A stretch of 64,000 bases of DNA. Source: Novosphingobium sp. MD-1. Lineage in GTDB: Bacteria; Pseudomonadota; Alphaproteobacteria; Sphingomonadales; Sphingomonadaceae. The stretch is taken from the NCBI RefSeq assembly GCF_001014975.1, contig NZ_BBXA01000030.1, positions 389,501 to 453,500 on the forward strand. The letters run 5' to 3'. The position numbers and the translations under genes are program-made. Position 1 is the stretch's first letter, and each line of letters opens with the position of its first letter. The notes under the pieces are model-generated. The model made no database searches and was not told the origin of the DNA. It was given only the letters and a program-made list of their open reading frames with translations. This document shows, piece by piece, positions 53,040 to 61,515 of this stretch.

Positions 53040-53313
53040 CGATGCCCTTGGCAAAGCCCGCAAGGTCGGCGCCTGCAGCCTGGTTTTCGGCCGAGCTCAT
53101 GGCCCCGCCAAAGGCCGCCTTGTCGGCAAAGTCCATTTCAGCGATCTGGTAGAGTTCGGTATCGCCCATCAGTTTGCGGCGCACCTTGTTGACGCGCAGG
53201 GCCTCAAGCCCGGGGATTTTCTCCACCAACGGCGTGTGCACTTCGGTGTAGTGACGGTCGAAGGCTTCGGGATCGGCGGGCTGGGCGTAAAGCGCCATCA
53301 GGGTCATTGTCAT
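53014..53313 (-). CDS. EthD-domain protein
   Basis: This 99-residue protein has MALYAQPADPEAFDRHYTEV then HTPLVEKIPGLEALRVNKVR, a typical EthD ferredoxin-like fold; FAKGIVTLLVVER forms its last strand. The biochemical role of EthD proteins is mostly unclear, though some act in catabolic or oxygenase systems. It follows paaZ by 12 bp and is therefore likely part of the paaG-paaZ unit. Confidence 0.85.
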   Translation of the reverse strand: MTMTLMALYAQPADPEAFDRHYTEVHTPLVEKIPGLEALRVNKVRRKLMGDTELYQIAEMDFADKAAFGGAMSSAENQAAGADLAGFAKGIVTLLVVER

Positions 53314-53325
53314 GCTGGGTTCTCC

Positions 53326-55350
53326 TCAAACGGCGTTCATGGTCAGAAGGTCGTAGGTTGCGACCAGTTCGTCATCGCCGTTGGTGACTGCCACCGCCCA
53401 GCGCATTTCGCCCATGGTTGGCGTGCGCAGCGACTTGGCCTTGGCGGTAAGGGCCACCTTGATGCTGGTGCCCGGTTTCACCGGCTTGATGAAGCGCAGG
53501 TGCTCCAGTCCGAAATTGGCGAGCACCGGACCTGGCGCGGGATCGACGAACAGCCCGGCCGCGAACGACAGGATCAGGTAGCCATGGGCTACGCGCCCGC
53601 CGAAGATCGGGCTGGCGGCGGCGGCCACCTCGTCCATGTGGGCGTAGAAGTTGTCGCCGGTATAGGCGGCGAAATGCTCGATATCCTCCAGCGTGATCGT
53701 GCGCGAGGCGGTGTGCAGGGTGTAGCCCAGTTCCAGTTCGCCCAGTCGCTTGCGGAAGGGGTGATCAGCGCCGACCGGCTGCGGTGCGCCGGGCAGCCAT
53801 TGCCGGATCAGTGCGGAAAGCACGCGCGGATGGCCCTGCACGGCGCTGCGCTGCATATAGTGCTTCACGTTACGCACCCCGCCCAGTTCCTCGCCGCCGC
53901 CAGCCCGGCCGGGGCCGCCGTGGATCAGCATCGGCAGGGGCGAGCCGTGACCGGTCGATTCCCGCGCGCTGTCGCGGTCCACGAACACCATACGGCCGTG
54001 GAAGGCACCAGCACCAAGCACGAAGCGGCGCACCATTTCGGCATCGTGGGTGAATACCGATAGCGCCAGCGAGCCAAGCCCGCGATTAGCGAGCGCGATC
54101 GCGTCTTGCTCGGTATCATAGGGCATCAGCGTACAGACCGGGCCGAAGGCCTCGACATCGTGGACGGCCTGCGCCTCCCACGGCCGGTCATGCCGGAACA
54201 GCAAGGGAGACTGGAACGCGCCATTTTGTGCGTCGCCGAGCGCCTCGACGTCGTCGATTGCGCCGAACACCAGATCGCATTCCTGCGCCAGGGCGCGGGC
54301 CTTTGCGCGCACGTCCTCGCGCTGGGCCAGGCTGACGAGTGCACCCATGTGCACGCCTTCGCGCGCCGGATCACCCACGATCACGCCGGAAAGGCGTTCG
54401 GTCAGTGCAGCCTGCGCGGCATCCAGCAGCGCGCGCGGCACGAAGGCGCGCCGAATCGCGGTGCATTTCTGCCCGGCCTTGACGGTCATTTCCTTGACCA
54501 CTTCCTTGACGAAGAGGTCGAATTCCGGGCTACCCACGGCAGCGTCCGGAGCAAGGATCGAGGCGTTGAGCGAATCCCGCTCCGCCACAAACCGCACCGC
54601 ATTGCGCGCCATAACGGGGTGACTCTGCAGCTTGATCGCCGTCTCCGCAGAACCGGTGAACGAGACCACGTCTTGACATGTCAAGTGATCGAAAATGTCA
54701 CCGATAGCGCCGACAACCAGCTGCAATGCGCCCGCAGGCAGCACACCTGCCTCGATCATGATCCGCACCGCGTGCTCTGCCAGCGGCGCGGTGGCCGTGG
54801 CGGGCTTCACGATCACCGCCATGCCTGCCATCAGCGCCGGTCCCAGCTTTTCGAGCATTCCCCAAACGGGGAAGTTGAAAGCATTGATGTGTAGCGCCGC
54901 ACCCTGCAGCGAGGTGTAGATGTGCTGCCCGGCAAAGCTTCCGGTCTTGCCGATCGCTTCCAAATCGCCATCGACGATGATGACATCATCCGGCAGCTCG
55001 CGCCGCCCCTTGGAGGCCGTGGTGAAGAGGGTGCCCGCGCCGCCTTCGATGTCGATCCAACTATCGGCGCGGGTGGCACCAGTCTGCGCGGACAGAGCGT
55101 AAAGTTCTTCCTTGCGCTCGATGATTGCCTGCCCCAACGCCTTAATGATCCCGGCGCGCTGGTGAAAGTTCATGGCGCGCAGCGCCGGGCTACCGATACT
55201 GCGGGCGTGATCGAGCATGGCTGCAAAATCGATCCCCTCGCTGCCCGCAAGGGCTACTGCTTGCCCGTCGAGCGCTGAGCGCACGGGCTGACCGGCGCCG
55301 GTGCCATCGACCCACCGGTCAGCGAAGTAGTTCTGCAGTCGTGTGGTCAT
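53326..55350 (-). CDS. paaZ: PaaZ, bifunctional oxepin-CoA hydrolase / aldehyde dehydrogenase
   Basis: This 674-residue fusion has an N-terminal aldehyde dehydrogenase domain with the catalytic cysteine in VKAGQKCTAIRRAFVP, and a C-terminal MaoC hydratase domain with FYAHMDEVAAAASPIFGGRV followed by AHGYLIL. It ring-opens oxepin-CoA and oxidises the resulting semialdehyde in the phenylacetate pathway. The linker signature EELGGVRNVKHYMQRSAVQG is characteristic. Both halves look intact. It lies 30 bp downstream of paaG. Confidence 0.96.
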   Translation of the reverse strand: MTTRLQNYFADRWVDGTGAGQPVRSALDGQAVALAGSEGIDFAAMLDHARSIGSPALRAMNFHQRAGIIKALGQAIIERKEELYALSAQTGATRADSWIDIEGGAGTLFTTASKGRRELPDDVIIVDGDLEAIGKTGSFAGQHIYTSLQGAALHINAFNFPVWGMLEKLGPALMAGMAVIVKPATATAPLAEHAVRIMIEAGVLPAGALQLVVGAIGDIFDHLTCQDVVSFTGSAETAIKLQSHPVMARNAVRFVAERDSLNASILAPDAAVGSPEFDLFVKEVVKEMTVKAGQKCTAIRRAFVPRALLDAAQAALTERLSGVIVGDPAREGVHMGALVSLAQREDVRAKARALAQECDLVFGAIDDVEALGDAQNGAFQSPLLFRHDRPWEAQAVHDVEAFGPVCTLMPYDTEQDAIALANRGLGSLALSVFTHDAEMVRRFVLGAGAFHGRMVFVDRDSARESTGHGSPLPMLIHGGPGRAGGGEELGGVRNVKHYMQRSAVQGHPRVLSALIRQWLPGAPQPVGADHPFRKRLGELELGYTLHTASRTITLEDIEHFAAYTGDNFYAHMDEVAAAASPIFGGRVAHGYLILSFAAGLFVDPAPGPVLANFGLEHLRFIKPVKPGTSIKVALTAKAKSLRTPTMGEMRWAVAVTNGDDELVATYDLLTMNAV

Positions 55351-55380
55351 GGTAGCTCCGAAAGCTGGAATTTGTGACGG

Positions 55381-56172
55381 TCAGCGGCCGGCGAAAACCG
55401 GGCGGCGCTTTTCGGTGAAGGCGGCGACGCCTTCCTGATAGTCGACGCTTTGGCCAAGCTCGCGCATCAGGTCGCGCTCGAGATCGAGCGCCTCGCCGAG
55501 CGAACGCCCAAACGAACTGCGCAGCGCCTGCTTTGTGGCAGCGAGGCCGCGGGTCGCCCCTTGGGCAAAGCGCGCGGCCAGCGTGCCCGCCTCGTCCATC
55601 AGCGCTTCATCATCGACGCATTTCCAGATCATGCCCCAAGCCTCTGCGCGCTCGGCGGGGAGGGGATCGCCGGTGAGGGCCAAGCCTAGGGCCCGCGCCT
55701 GTCCGGCAAGGCGGGGCAGCACCCAAGTGCCGCCTGAATCCGGGATCAGACCGATATTGGCGAACGACTGGATGAACTTCGCACTGCGCGCAGCAATCAC
55801 GATGTCGCAGGCGAAGGCGATATTCGCGCCGGCACCGGCTGCCACGCCGTTGACCGCGCAGATCACCGGCAATTCCATCGTCGCAAGACGGCGCACCAGT
55901 GGGGAGTAATGGCGTTCTACCGCGATACCGAGATCGACCGCCTCGCCGCCCGGCGCCACTGCCGGATCTGACAAGTCCTGGCCTGCGCAAAACCCCCGCC
56001 CGGCTCCGTTGAGCAGCAGGCAGCGCACTGATTTGTCGCCATCGATCCAGTCGAGCGCTGCGCTCAGTTCCTCATGCATCTGGACCGTAAAGCTGTTGAG
56101 CCGGTCCGGACGGTTCAGCGTGATGCGTGCCACGCCTCCTTCGATCGCCAGCGCGATGGTCTCGAATTCCAT
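55381..56172 (-). CDS. paaG: PaaG, 1,2-epoxyphenylacetyl-CoA isomerase
   Basis: This 263-residue crotonase-fold protein has ARITLNRPDRLNSFTVQMHE, GRGFCAGQDLSDPAV, VNGVAAGAGANIAFACDIVI and the single catalytic aspartate in IGLIPDSGGTWVLPR. This is the PaaG pattern; it converts the ring epoxide to oxepin-CoA and also shifts a later double bond. It heads the unit paaG-paaZ-ethD and has an operator-like palindrome 35-54 bp upstream. Confidence 0.94.
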   Translation of the reverse strand: MEFETIALAIEGGVARITLNRPDRLNSFTVQMHEELSAALDWIDGDKSVRCLLLNGAGRGFCAGQDLSDPAVAPGGEAVDLGIAVERHYSPLVRRLATMELPVICAVNGVAAGAGANIAFACDIVIAARSAKFIQSFANIGLIPDSGGTWVLPRLAGQARALGLALTGDPLPAERAEAWGMIWKCVDDEALMDEAGTLAARFAQGATRGLAATKQALRSSFGRSLGEALDLERDLMRELGQSVDYQEGVAAFTEKRRPVFAGR

Positions 56173-56206
56173 CCGTCTCTCCCACTCTCGAATCGCTTGA
56201 GTTAAA

Positions 56207-56226
56207 TTAACTGCCCAGACGGTTAA
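56207..56226. promoter_or_regulatory. TetR/PaaR-type operator, site 7 (paaG promoter)
   Basis: TTAACTGCCCAGACGGTTAA has perfect TTAAC/GTTAA arms with the same 10-bp spacing as the other sites. It lies 35 bp before paaG. Confidence 0.6.
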
Positions 56227-56293
56227 TTATTGGCAAGCGGCTTTTTTGCCGATAGCTGTGGCGATGAATCGAGATTGGAACTGGGAGTAAGAG

Positions 56294-56670
56294 ATGGAGG
56301 CGGACGCCCAAGCGAGTGATGGGGGCAATGCCGCGCTCGCACTGAATGTAGCGCAGGCCCTGTTCTCGCGTGAAGGCACCGGACCGGCGTGGGGTTTGCG
56401 GGTCGTGGCGCCGCCCGGTCCGGCTATTCCCAGATCGGCGACAACGCCCTTGCCTATGCCTGCAACAGCCGTAACGCGGCCAGCATCGCGCAATCGGCGT
56501 GGATCATTTTCCTCGTTCCGGCAAGCGCCGTCGAGGTTCTGCTGGCCTAGGCGCAGGAAGACGCGACTAGCGGGCGCAGCGGGATCTACCGCGTGACGGT
56601 GCGCGCGAAAGACCACCAGCACGTTATCGCGCAGTCTAAGGCCCTTCGCGCACGGGCGGCAGGGAGGTAA
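56294..56670 (+). pseudogene. paaI (phenylacetyl-CoA thioesterase), decayed
   Basis: The first frame starts MEADAQASDGGNAALALNVA, like the N-terminus of PaaI. The homologous sequence then continues in another frame as IGDNALAYACNSRNAASIAQ then SAWIIFLVPASAVEVLLA, has an in-frame TAG, and ends GRSGIYRVTVRAKDHQHVIA with TAA at 56668-56670. The middle part, which would hold the catalytic hotdog helix (HGG region), is deleted. Frameshift, stop and deletion together show it is inactive. Confidence 0.72.
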
Positions 56671-56692
56671 TTGCGGGGCTGGAATATGTTCA

Positions 56693-56708
56693 TTGACCAG
56701 TCGGTCAA
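56693..56708. promoter_or_regulatory. TetR/PaaR-type operator, site 8 (paaABCDE promoter)
   Basis: TTGACCAGTCGGTCAA, extended to CATTGACC...GGTCAATG, is a near-perfect palindrome but with a shorter spacer than the other sites (arms 4 bp closer). It is 37 bp before paaA. Confidence 0.62.
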
Positions 56709-56744
56709 TGAAAGTTAGCCAACGTGATCAGAGGGAATCAGCAG

Positions 56745-57731
56745 ATGTACACGACTGAACTTGGCAAGGTTTCGCCGCTTCAGGACGGCGCGCAGGAAGA
56801 TCCTGAGCGCCTCGCTGCGTTCGAGACGCGCGTTGCCGCCGATGAATTCGTTGAGCCGAAAGACTGGATGCCCCAGGCCTATCGCCGCACCCTGGTGCGC
56901 CAGATCTCGCAGCACGCACATAGCGAGATTGTGGGAATGCTCCCCGAAGGCAACTGGCTGACCCGTGCGCCGAGCCTGCAGCGCAAGGCGATCCTGCTGG
57001 CAAAGATTCAGGACGAAGGCGGCCACGGCTTGTACCTCTACTGCGCGGCCGAAACGCTTGGCACCAGCCGCGAGGAAATGATCGACGCACTGCATTCGGG
57101 GCGCGCCAAGTATTCAACCATCTTCAACTATCCGACACTTAACTGGGCGGATATTGGCGCGATCGGCTGGCTGGTCGATGGCGCGGCGATCATGAATCAG
57201 GTGCCGCTGCAGCGCACCTCCTATGGCCCTTATGCCCGCGCGATGGTGCGGATATGCAAGGAGGAAAGCTTCCACCAGCGTCAGGGCTATGACCTGTTGC
57301 TGGCACTGGCGAAAGGCACGGCGGCGCAAAAGGCGATGTCACAGGATGCGCTCAATCGCTGGTGGTGGCCAGCCTTGATGATGTTTGGCCCGCCGGATGA
57401 AGACTCGCCCAACAGCGCCCAGTCGATCCGCTGGCGAATCAAGCGTGAGACCAACGACCAACTGCGCCAGAAGTTTGTCGATGCGACGGTCCCGCAGGCC
57501 GAATTGCTCGGCCTCACTATCCCTGATCCTGATCTCAACTGGAACGAGCAGCGCGGCCACTACGACTTTGGCGCGATCGAATGGGACGAGTTCTACGCCG
57601 TCGTGCGCGGCGAAGGGCCGACCGCCAAGGAACGCATCACTGCGCGCCGCGACGCTTGGGCCAATGGCGCCTGGGTGCGTGAGGCTGCTGCCGCATTCGA
57701 GGCAAAGCGGGCCGCGCGTGTCGCCGCCTGA
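56745..57731 (+). CDS. paaA: PaaA, phenylacetyl-CoA 1,2-epoxidase catalytic subunit
   Basis: This 328-residue protein has the di-iron helices of Paa[21 protein letters not shown] (E-x-x-H) and [20 protein letters not shown] (second E-x-x-H), plus [20 protein letters not shown]. It is the oxygenase subunit that epoxidises the ring of phenylacetyl-CoA. The ATG at 56745 has GAGGGA upstream; the in-frame codon at 56724 has none. It is first in paaABCDE. Confidence 0.96.
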   Translation: MYTTELGKVSPLQDGAQEDPERLAAFETRVAADEFVEPKDWMPQAYRRTLVRQISQHAHSEIVGMLPEGNWLTRAPSLQRKAILLAKIQDEGGHGLYLYCAAETLGTSREEMIDALHSGRAKYSTIFNYPTLNWADIGAIGWLVDGAAIMNQVPLQRTSYGPYARAMVRICKEESFHQRQGYDLLLALAKGTAAQKAMSQDALNRWWWPALMMFGPPDEDSPNSAQSIRWRIKRETNDQLRQKFVDATVPQAELLGLTIPDPDLNWNEQRGHYDFGAIEWDEFYAVVRGEGPTAKERITARRDAWANGAWVREAAAAFEAKRAARVAA

Positions 57732-57747
57732 TTATCGGGAGGATAGA

Positions 57748-58029
57748 ATGTACGATTGGCCGCTCTGGGAAGTTTTCATTCGTGCCCGCGGTGGGCTTGA
57801 CCATCGCCACGCGGGATCAGTACACGCGCCTGATGCGCACATGGCGCTGCGCCATGCACGCGACACCTATACCCGCAGGCTCGAAGGGGTTAGCATTTGG
57901 GTCGTGCGCTCCAGCGATATCGTCGCCTCTGATCCGGCGCAGGACTATTCGATGTTCGAGCCTGCCGCCAGCAAGATCTACCGCCACCCGACATTCTACG
58001 TGCTTCCTGAAGCCGTGGACCATATGTGA
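57748..58029 (+). CDS. paaB: PaaB, phenylacetyl-CoA epoxidase subunit
   Basis: This 93-residue protein begins MYDWPLWEVFIRARGGLDHR and has HAGSVHAPDAHMALRHARDT then SIWVVRSSDIVASDPAQDYS, as in PaaB. It is a small bridging subunit of the epoxidase complex. GGGAGGATAG precedes the ATG, 16 bp after paaA. Longer frames starting inside paaA are shadows. Confidence 0.95.
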   Translation: MYDWPLWEVFIRARGGLDHRHAGSVHAPDAHMALRHARDTYTRRLEGVSIWVVRSSDIVASDPAQDYSMFEPAASKIYRHPTFYVLPEAVDHM

Positions 58030-58038
58030 GGCCCTGCG

Positions 58039-58791
58039 ATGGAGTATTCCTTATTCCGCGCATTGACGCAGCTTGGCGATGACAGCCTGATCTTGGGCCA
58101 GCGCCTCTGTGAGTGGTGCGGCCACGGTCCCACGATTGAGGTGGACCTTGGCCTGTCCAACCTTGCGCTAGACCTAATCGGGCAGGCGACCATGTTGTTG
58201 GACTATGCCGGTGAATTGGAAGGTGGCGGCCGCGATGCCGATGCCTTGGCCTTCCACCGCAACGCCGAGCAGTTTGCTAACTGCCTGCTGGCCGAGCAGC
58301 CCAATGGCGATTTCGCCCGCACGGTGGTGCGCCACCTGCTTTTCGCCACCTATGCCAGCGCGCTATACGAGGCGCTGACGGCATCCCCCGATGCGCGCCT
58401 CGCCGAAATCGCAGCAAAGGCGGTAAAGGAACTGCGCTATCACGCTGATTTCGCCGCCGACTGGGCGGAGCGATTGGGCGATGGCACCGAGGAAAGCCGC
58501 GCGCGCATGGCAGAAGCGCTCGATTGGCACTGGCGCTTCGTCAATGACCTGTTCCACGATGATCGGGATTGGGCGGCCTGTGCTGCGCGCGGCCTGGTGC
58601 CGCTGCGTCAATCCTTGCGCTATGGCTTCGAACGCGATGTCTCGGCTATTCTTGAACGGGCTGGACTGGCGCTGCCGCGCAAGGTCTGGCCTATCGTTGG
58701 CGGACGCAGCGGGCAGCATAGCGAGCACCTTTCGGTGCTCTTGGCGACGATGCAGGTCCTGCCCCGCGCTCATCCCGAAGCGGTCTGGTAG
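58039..58791 (+). CDS. paaC: PaaC, phenylacetyl-CoA epoxidase structural subunit
   Basis: This 250-residue protein has LTQLGDDSLILGQRLCEWCG then IEVDLGLSNLALDLIGQATM, and EHLSVLLATMQVLPRAHPEA at the end. It has a ferritin-like fold like PaaA but is the non-catalytic partner that forms the PaaAC heterodimer. It lies 9 bp after paaB. Confidence 0.95.
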   Translation: MEYSLFRALTQLGDDSLILGQRLCEWCGHGPTIEVDLGLSNLALDLIGQATMLLDYAGELEGGGRDADALAFHRNAEQFANCLLAEQPNGDFARTVVRHLLFATYASALYEALTASPDARLAEIAAKAVKELRYHADFAADWAERLGDGTEESRARMAEALDWHWRFVNDLFHDDRDWAACAARGLVPLRQSLRYGFERDVSAILERAGLALPRKVWPIVGGRSGQHSEHLSVLLATMQVLPRAHPEAVW

Positions 58792-58796
58792 ATCGC

Positions 58797-59270
58797 GTGC
58801 CCCTGCCAAGCGACCTTGCCGGGCGGATTGCCGCGATACTCGCCGATGTGCCTGATCCCGAGATACCGGCTGTGTCGATTATCGACCTGGGCATCGTACG
58901 CGAGGTCGGTGGTGATGATGGCGCGGCATGGGTCGCGCTGACTCCGACCTATAGCGGCTGCCCGGCAACCAGTGCGATCGGACGTGCGGCTCGGGATGCG
59001 CTCGATGCGGCGGGGCTGGAAGGGGTCTCGATCCGCATCGTGCTTTCACCCGCCTGGTCAACTGCGATGATCACGCCCCAGGGTCACGATAAGCTGCGCC
59101 GCTATGGCATCGCCCCGCCAAGTGCGACGGGTGAGAGCGGCCCCTGCGCCTGCCCGCGTTGCGGCTCGCTGAGTACCCACGAAATCTCACGCTTCGGCTC
59201 AACCCCGTGCAAGGCGCTGTGGCAGTGCGATGCCTGCCTTGAGCCTTTCGATCGTTTCAAGTGTCACTAG
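58797..59270 (+). CDS. paaD: PaaD, Fe-S maturation-type protein of the paa cluster
   Basis: This 157-residue protein combines a MIP18/DUF59 domain (VPDPEIPAVSIIDLGIVREV, then TPTYSGCPATSAIG) with a C-terminal cysteine knuckle (CACPRCGS and WQCDACLEPF). PaaD is needed for epoxidase activity, probably in iron-sulfur assembly. It starts at GTG 58797, only 5 bp after the paaC stop. Confidence 0.93.
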   Translation: MPLPSDLAGRIAAILADVPDPEIPAVSIIDLGIVREVGGDDGAAWVALTPTYSGCPATSAIGRAARDALDAAGLEGVSIRIVLSPAWSTAMITPQGHDKLRRYGIAPPSATGESGPCACPRCGSLSTHEISRFGSTPCKALWQCDACLEPFDRFKCH

Positions 59271-59278
59271 GATAGCCG

Positions 59279-60355
59279 ATGTCGACCACGTTCCACTGCC
59301 TTTCGATCAGCGAAGTTCGCCAGGAAACCGCCGATGCGATCACTGTACGGTTTGCCGTGCCGGACGCGCTGGCGGGCAGCTTCCGGTTTATACCCGGCCA
59401 GCACCTGACGCTGCGCGCGGAGGTGGCAGGCGAGGATCTTCGCCGTAGCTATTCGCTCTGCTCCACCCCTGGCGACAAGGAGCTGCAAATTGCGATCAAG
59501 CGCGTTGCGGGCGGCCGGTTTTCGAACTGGGCGGCCGATGCCCTTAAGGCCGGTGCAATGCTGGAAGTCATGCCCCCGGCTGGTGCCTTCGGCTGGACTT
59601 TCAATAGCCAGCGGCGAGTGCAATATGCCATGTTCGCCAGCGGATCGGGGATCACCCCGATCCTTTCGCTGCTGAAAGCCGGTCTTGCCGCCGAACCCGC
59701 GAGCCATTTCGCGCTGTTCTACGGCAACCGCGATACGGCGGGGATTCTTTTCCTCGAAGAGCTGGCACAGCTCAAGAACCGCTACCTTGACCGGTTCGAG
59801 ATCCATCACTTCCTCTCGCGCGAGGACGACGAGCTGGAGCTGCTGAACGGGCGCATCGACCGGGCGAAAATGGCCGAAATCCTCGCCCACGTGTTGCCGG
59901 CCTCGGCCATTGACGCCGCCTTCATCTGCGGTCCCGGAGCGATGATGGACGCGGTCGAGGGGGCACTGGTTGAGTCTGGCTTGGATGCTGGCCAGATCAG
60001 GAGCGAACGCTTCAGTGCGGACGAATTGAGCGCAGCGCGGCGCGAGCAAGTGGAACGACTTGAACGGCAAGCCGCGGGCAAGTCGATCAAGGTCACGATC
60101 AACGGCAAGCGCCGCGCGCTGACTTATGATCCGACGCTCGAATCCATTCTGGAAAACACCCGGGCGGCTGGCCTTGCTGCGCCGTTCTCGTGCAAGGCTG
60201 GAGTCTGCGCCACATGCCGCGCGCGGGTGGTGGAGGGCCAGGTTGAGATGATCCGCAACTTCGGCCTTACTGCCGACGAGTTGGAGCGTGGCTATGTCCT
60301 TACTTGCCAGGCCATCCCGTTGTCCGACGATGTCGAGATCGACTTCGACGCCTGA
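59279..60355 (+). CDS. paaE: PaaE, phenylacetyl-CoA epoxidase reductase
   Basis: This 358-residue reductase has an FAD domain (RRSYSLCSTPGDKELQIAIK), an NAD(P) domain (FASGSGITPILSLLKAGLA) and a C-terminal plant-type [2Fe-2S] domain (SCKAGVCATCRARVVEG, then VLTCQA). It passes electrons from NADPH to PaaA. It ends 7 bp before the convergent TetR gene. Confidence 0.95.
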   Translation: MSTTFHCLSISEVRQETADAITVRFAVPDALAGSFRFIPGQHLTLRAEVAGEDLRRSYSLCSTPGDKELQIAIKRVAGGRFSNWAADALKAGAMLEVMPPAGAFGWTFNSQRRVQYAMFASGSGITPILSLLKAGLAAEPASHFALFYGNRDTAGILFLEELAQLKNRYLDRFEIHHFLSREDDELELLNGRIDRAKMAEILAHVLPASAIDAAFICGPGAMMDAVEGALVESGLDAGQIRSERFSADELSAARREQVERLERQAAGKSIKVTINGKRRALTYDPTLESILENTRAAGLAAPFSCKAGVCATCRARVVEGQVEMIRNFGLTADELERGYVLTCQAIPLSDDVEIDFDA

Positions 60356-60362
60356 ATGAAAG

Positions 60363-60950
60363 TCAGTTGGCCGGCGGAATGACCATGTCAAAGGCCATAT
60401 CCGCAATCTGGGCATAGGTCAGCGCCCCGTCGGCGCGGAACCAGTTGCTTGTCCAGTTGATTGTGCCGAACAGCAGCATGGTCTGCGCTCGCGCCTCGAC
60501 CGGATCGTCGAACCTGCCGGGCAGGGCGGCGGTAAGCAACGATTGCACCGCGTCGACGATTTTTCGCTGCGTCTCCACGATGTCACGGCGGCGCTCGGCG
60601 GGCAGGTTGTCGAGTTCGTTTAGCAACACCTTCTGTCGGTCGGCCGCGCCGACGTAATGCATCAAGAAGCGGTGTAACAATGCGCGCAGGCTTTCACGCG
60701 GCGGCAAGCCAGTGGCGGTTACCGCCGCGACGTCTTCCAGTAGCAGGTCGACGTGCGAGGACATTACCGCGAATAGCACGTCTTCCTTCGACGGGTAATA
60801 ATGATAGAGCAGAGACTTCGATGCGCCGCAGGCGCGGGCGATGTCCATCACCGACGTGCCCAGGAATCCCTTTTGCGCGAACAGGGCGGAAGCGTGATCG
60901 AGGATCGCTTCCTTGCGGTCTTCGAAATCAGCGGCCTGGGTTCTGGCCAT
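60363..60950 (-). CDS. TetR family regulator, PaaR-like
   Basis: This 195-residue regulator has AQKGFLGTSVMDIARACGAS then KSLLYHYYPSKEDVLFAVMS, and the ligand-domain block LLFGTINWTSNWFRADGALT. Sites 7 and 8 upstream of paaG and paaA suit it. PaaR-type TetR repressors are released by phenylacetyl-CoA. The ATG at 60950 has AGGAAGAG upstream; the upstream extension of the frame only reads through the IS6 remnant. It is clearly related to the TetR at 51361-51963. Confidence 0.87.
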   Translation of the reverse strand: MARTQAADFEDRKEAILDHASALFAQKGFLGTSVMDIARACGASKSLLYHYYPSKEDVLFAVMSSHVDLLLEDVAAVTATGLPPRESLRALLHRFLMHYVGAADRQKVLLNELDNLPAERRRDIVETQRKIVDAVQSLLTAALPGRFDDPVEARAQTMLLFGTINWTSNWFRADGALTYAQIADMAFDMVIPPAN

Positions 60951-61100
60951 TGGCGGGCTCTTCCTGCTTATCAAGTGTGCTCCTATCCCGACTAAGCGTT
61001 CAGGCGGCAAGGTCAAGTCGCAGCACGGTAATGTCAATGCATACGCACCGCGTTGACGGCTAGGGTTTGAAAGGTAGGGCGAGGCGATAATTCGCTTTGG

Positions 61101-61275
61101 TACTGTGAGGGTAGCTTCACGAAAGCACGCCGAGCCCTCAGGTCGCGATTTGATGCTGCAGCGGAGGTCGCAACATTCCATTCCGCCATGGCAGCGGGTC
61201 AGAAGGTTCGCATGGCTTGTCTGGAGACCCGGTGACGCTGCAGGTTGAATGTTTAGTTGATTGCTGAGTGGGCGG
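61101..61275. repeat. 175-bp direct repeat, right copy (IS6-family remnant)
   Basis: This matches 52102-52276 base for base without gaps at about 84% identity and in the same orientation. Only the C-terminal coding end and the element end remain. Together with the left copy it brackets about 9 kb that holds the paa genes. Confidence 0.78.
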
Positions 61276-61402
61276 TGACGTGATGTCGTGGACGACCTCC
61301 GCACCAGCGTAGCTGTGGCTTGATGTTACCCGTTGAGTTCGAACGACAGCAAATTTTTAAAGCGAAAAGCGTCTAAAAAACTAGGGGCTGTTCAGGCAGA
61401 CG

Positions 61403-61414
61403 GTTCTTAAGAAC
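61403..61414. repeat. 12-bp palindrome GTTCTTAAGAAC
   Basis: This is a perfect palindrome about 100 bp downstream of astB, extended outward by TTCAG (61391-61395) and CTGAA (61414-61418). It may be part of the astB terminator. The surrounding 61300-61500 sequence is AT-rich and has no gene. Confidence 0.35.
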
Positions 61415-61515
61415 TGAAAACGTTACCAAACATCCCGCGCCCAAGATCCTGTCGCGTGTGGTGGCAATCATGCTGTTGCGCAGAGGTGTTGAAGCCCTAC
61501 TGGCTGGAGGGAGCG

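Noticed and set aside
59267..60415. Minus-strand open frame of 382 residues over paaE
   Set aside because: Antisense shadow of paaE; no domains.
60951..61304. N-terminal extension of the PaaR-like TetR
   Set aside because: It reads through the IS6 remnant; the ATG at 60950 gives the normal TetR length and has a ribosome site.
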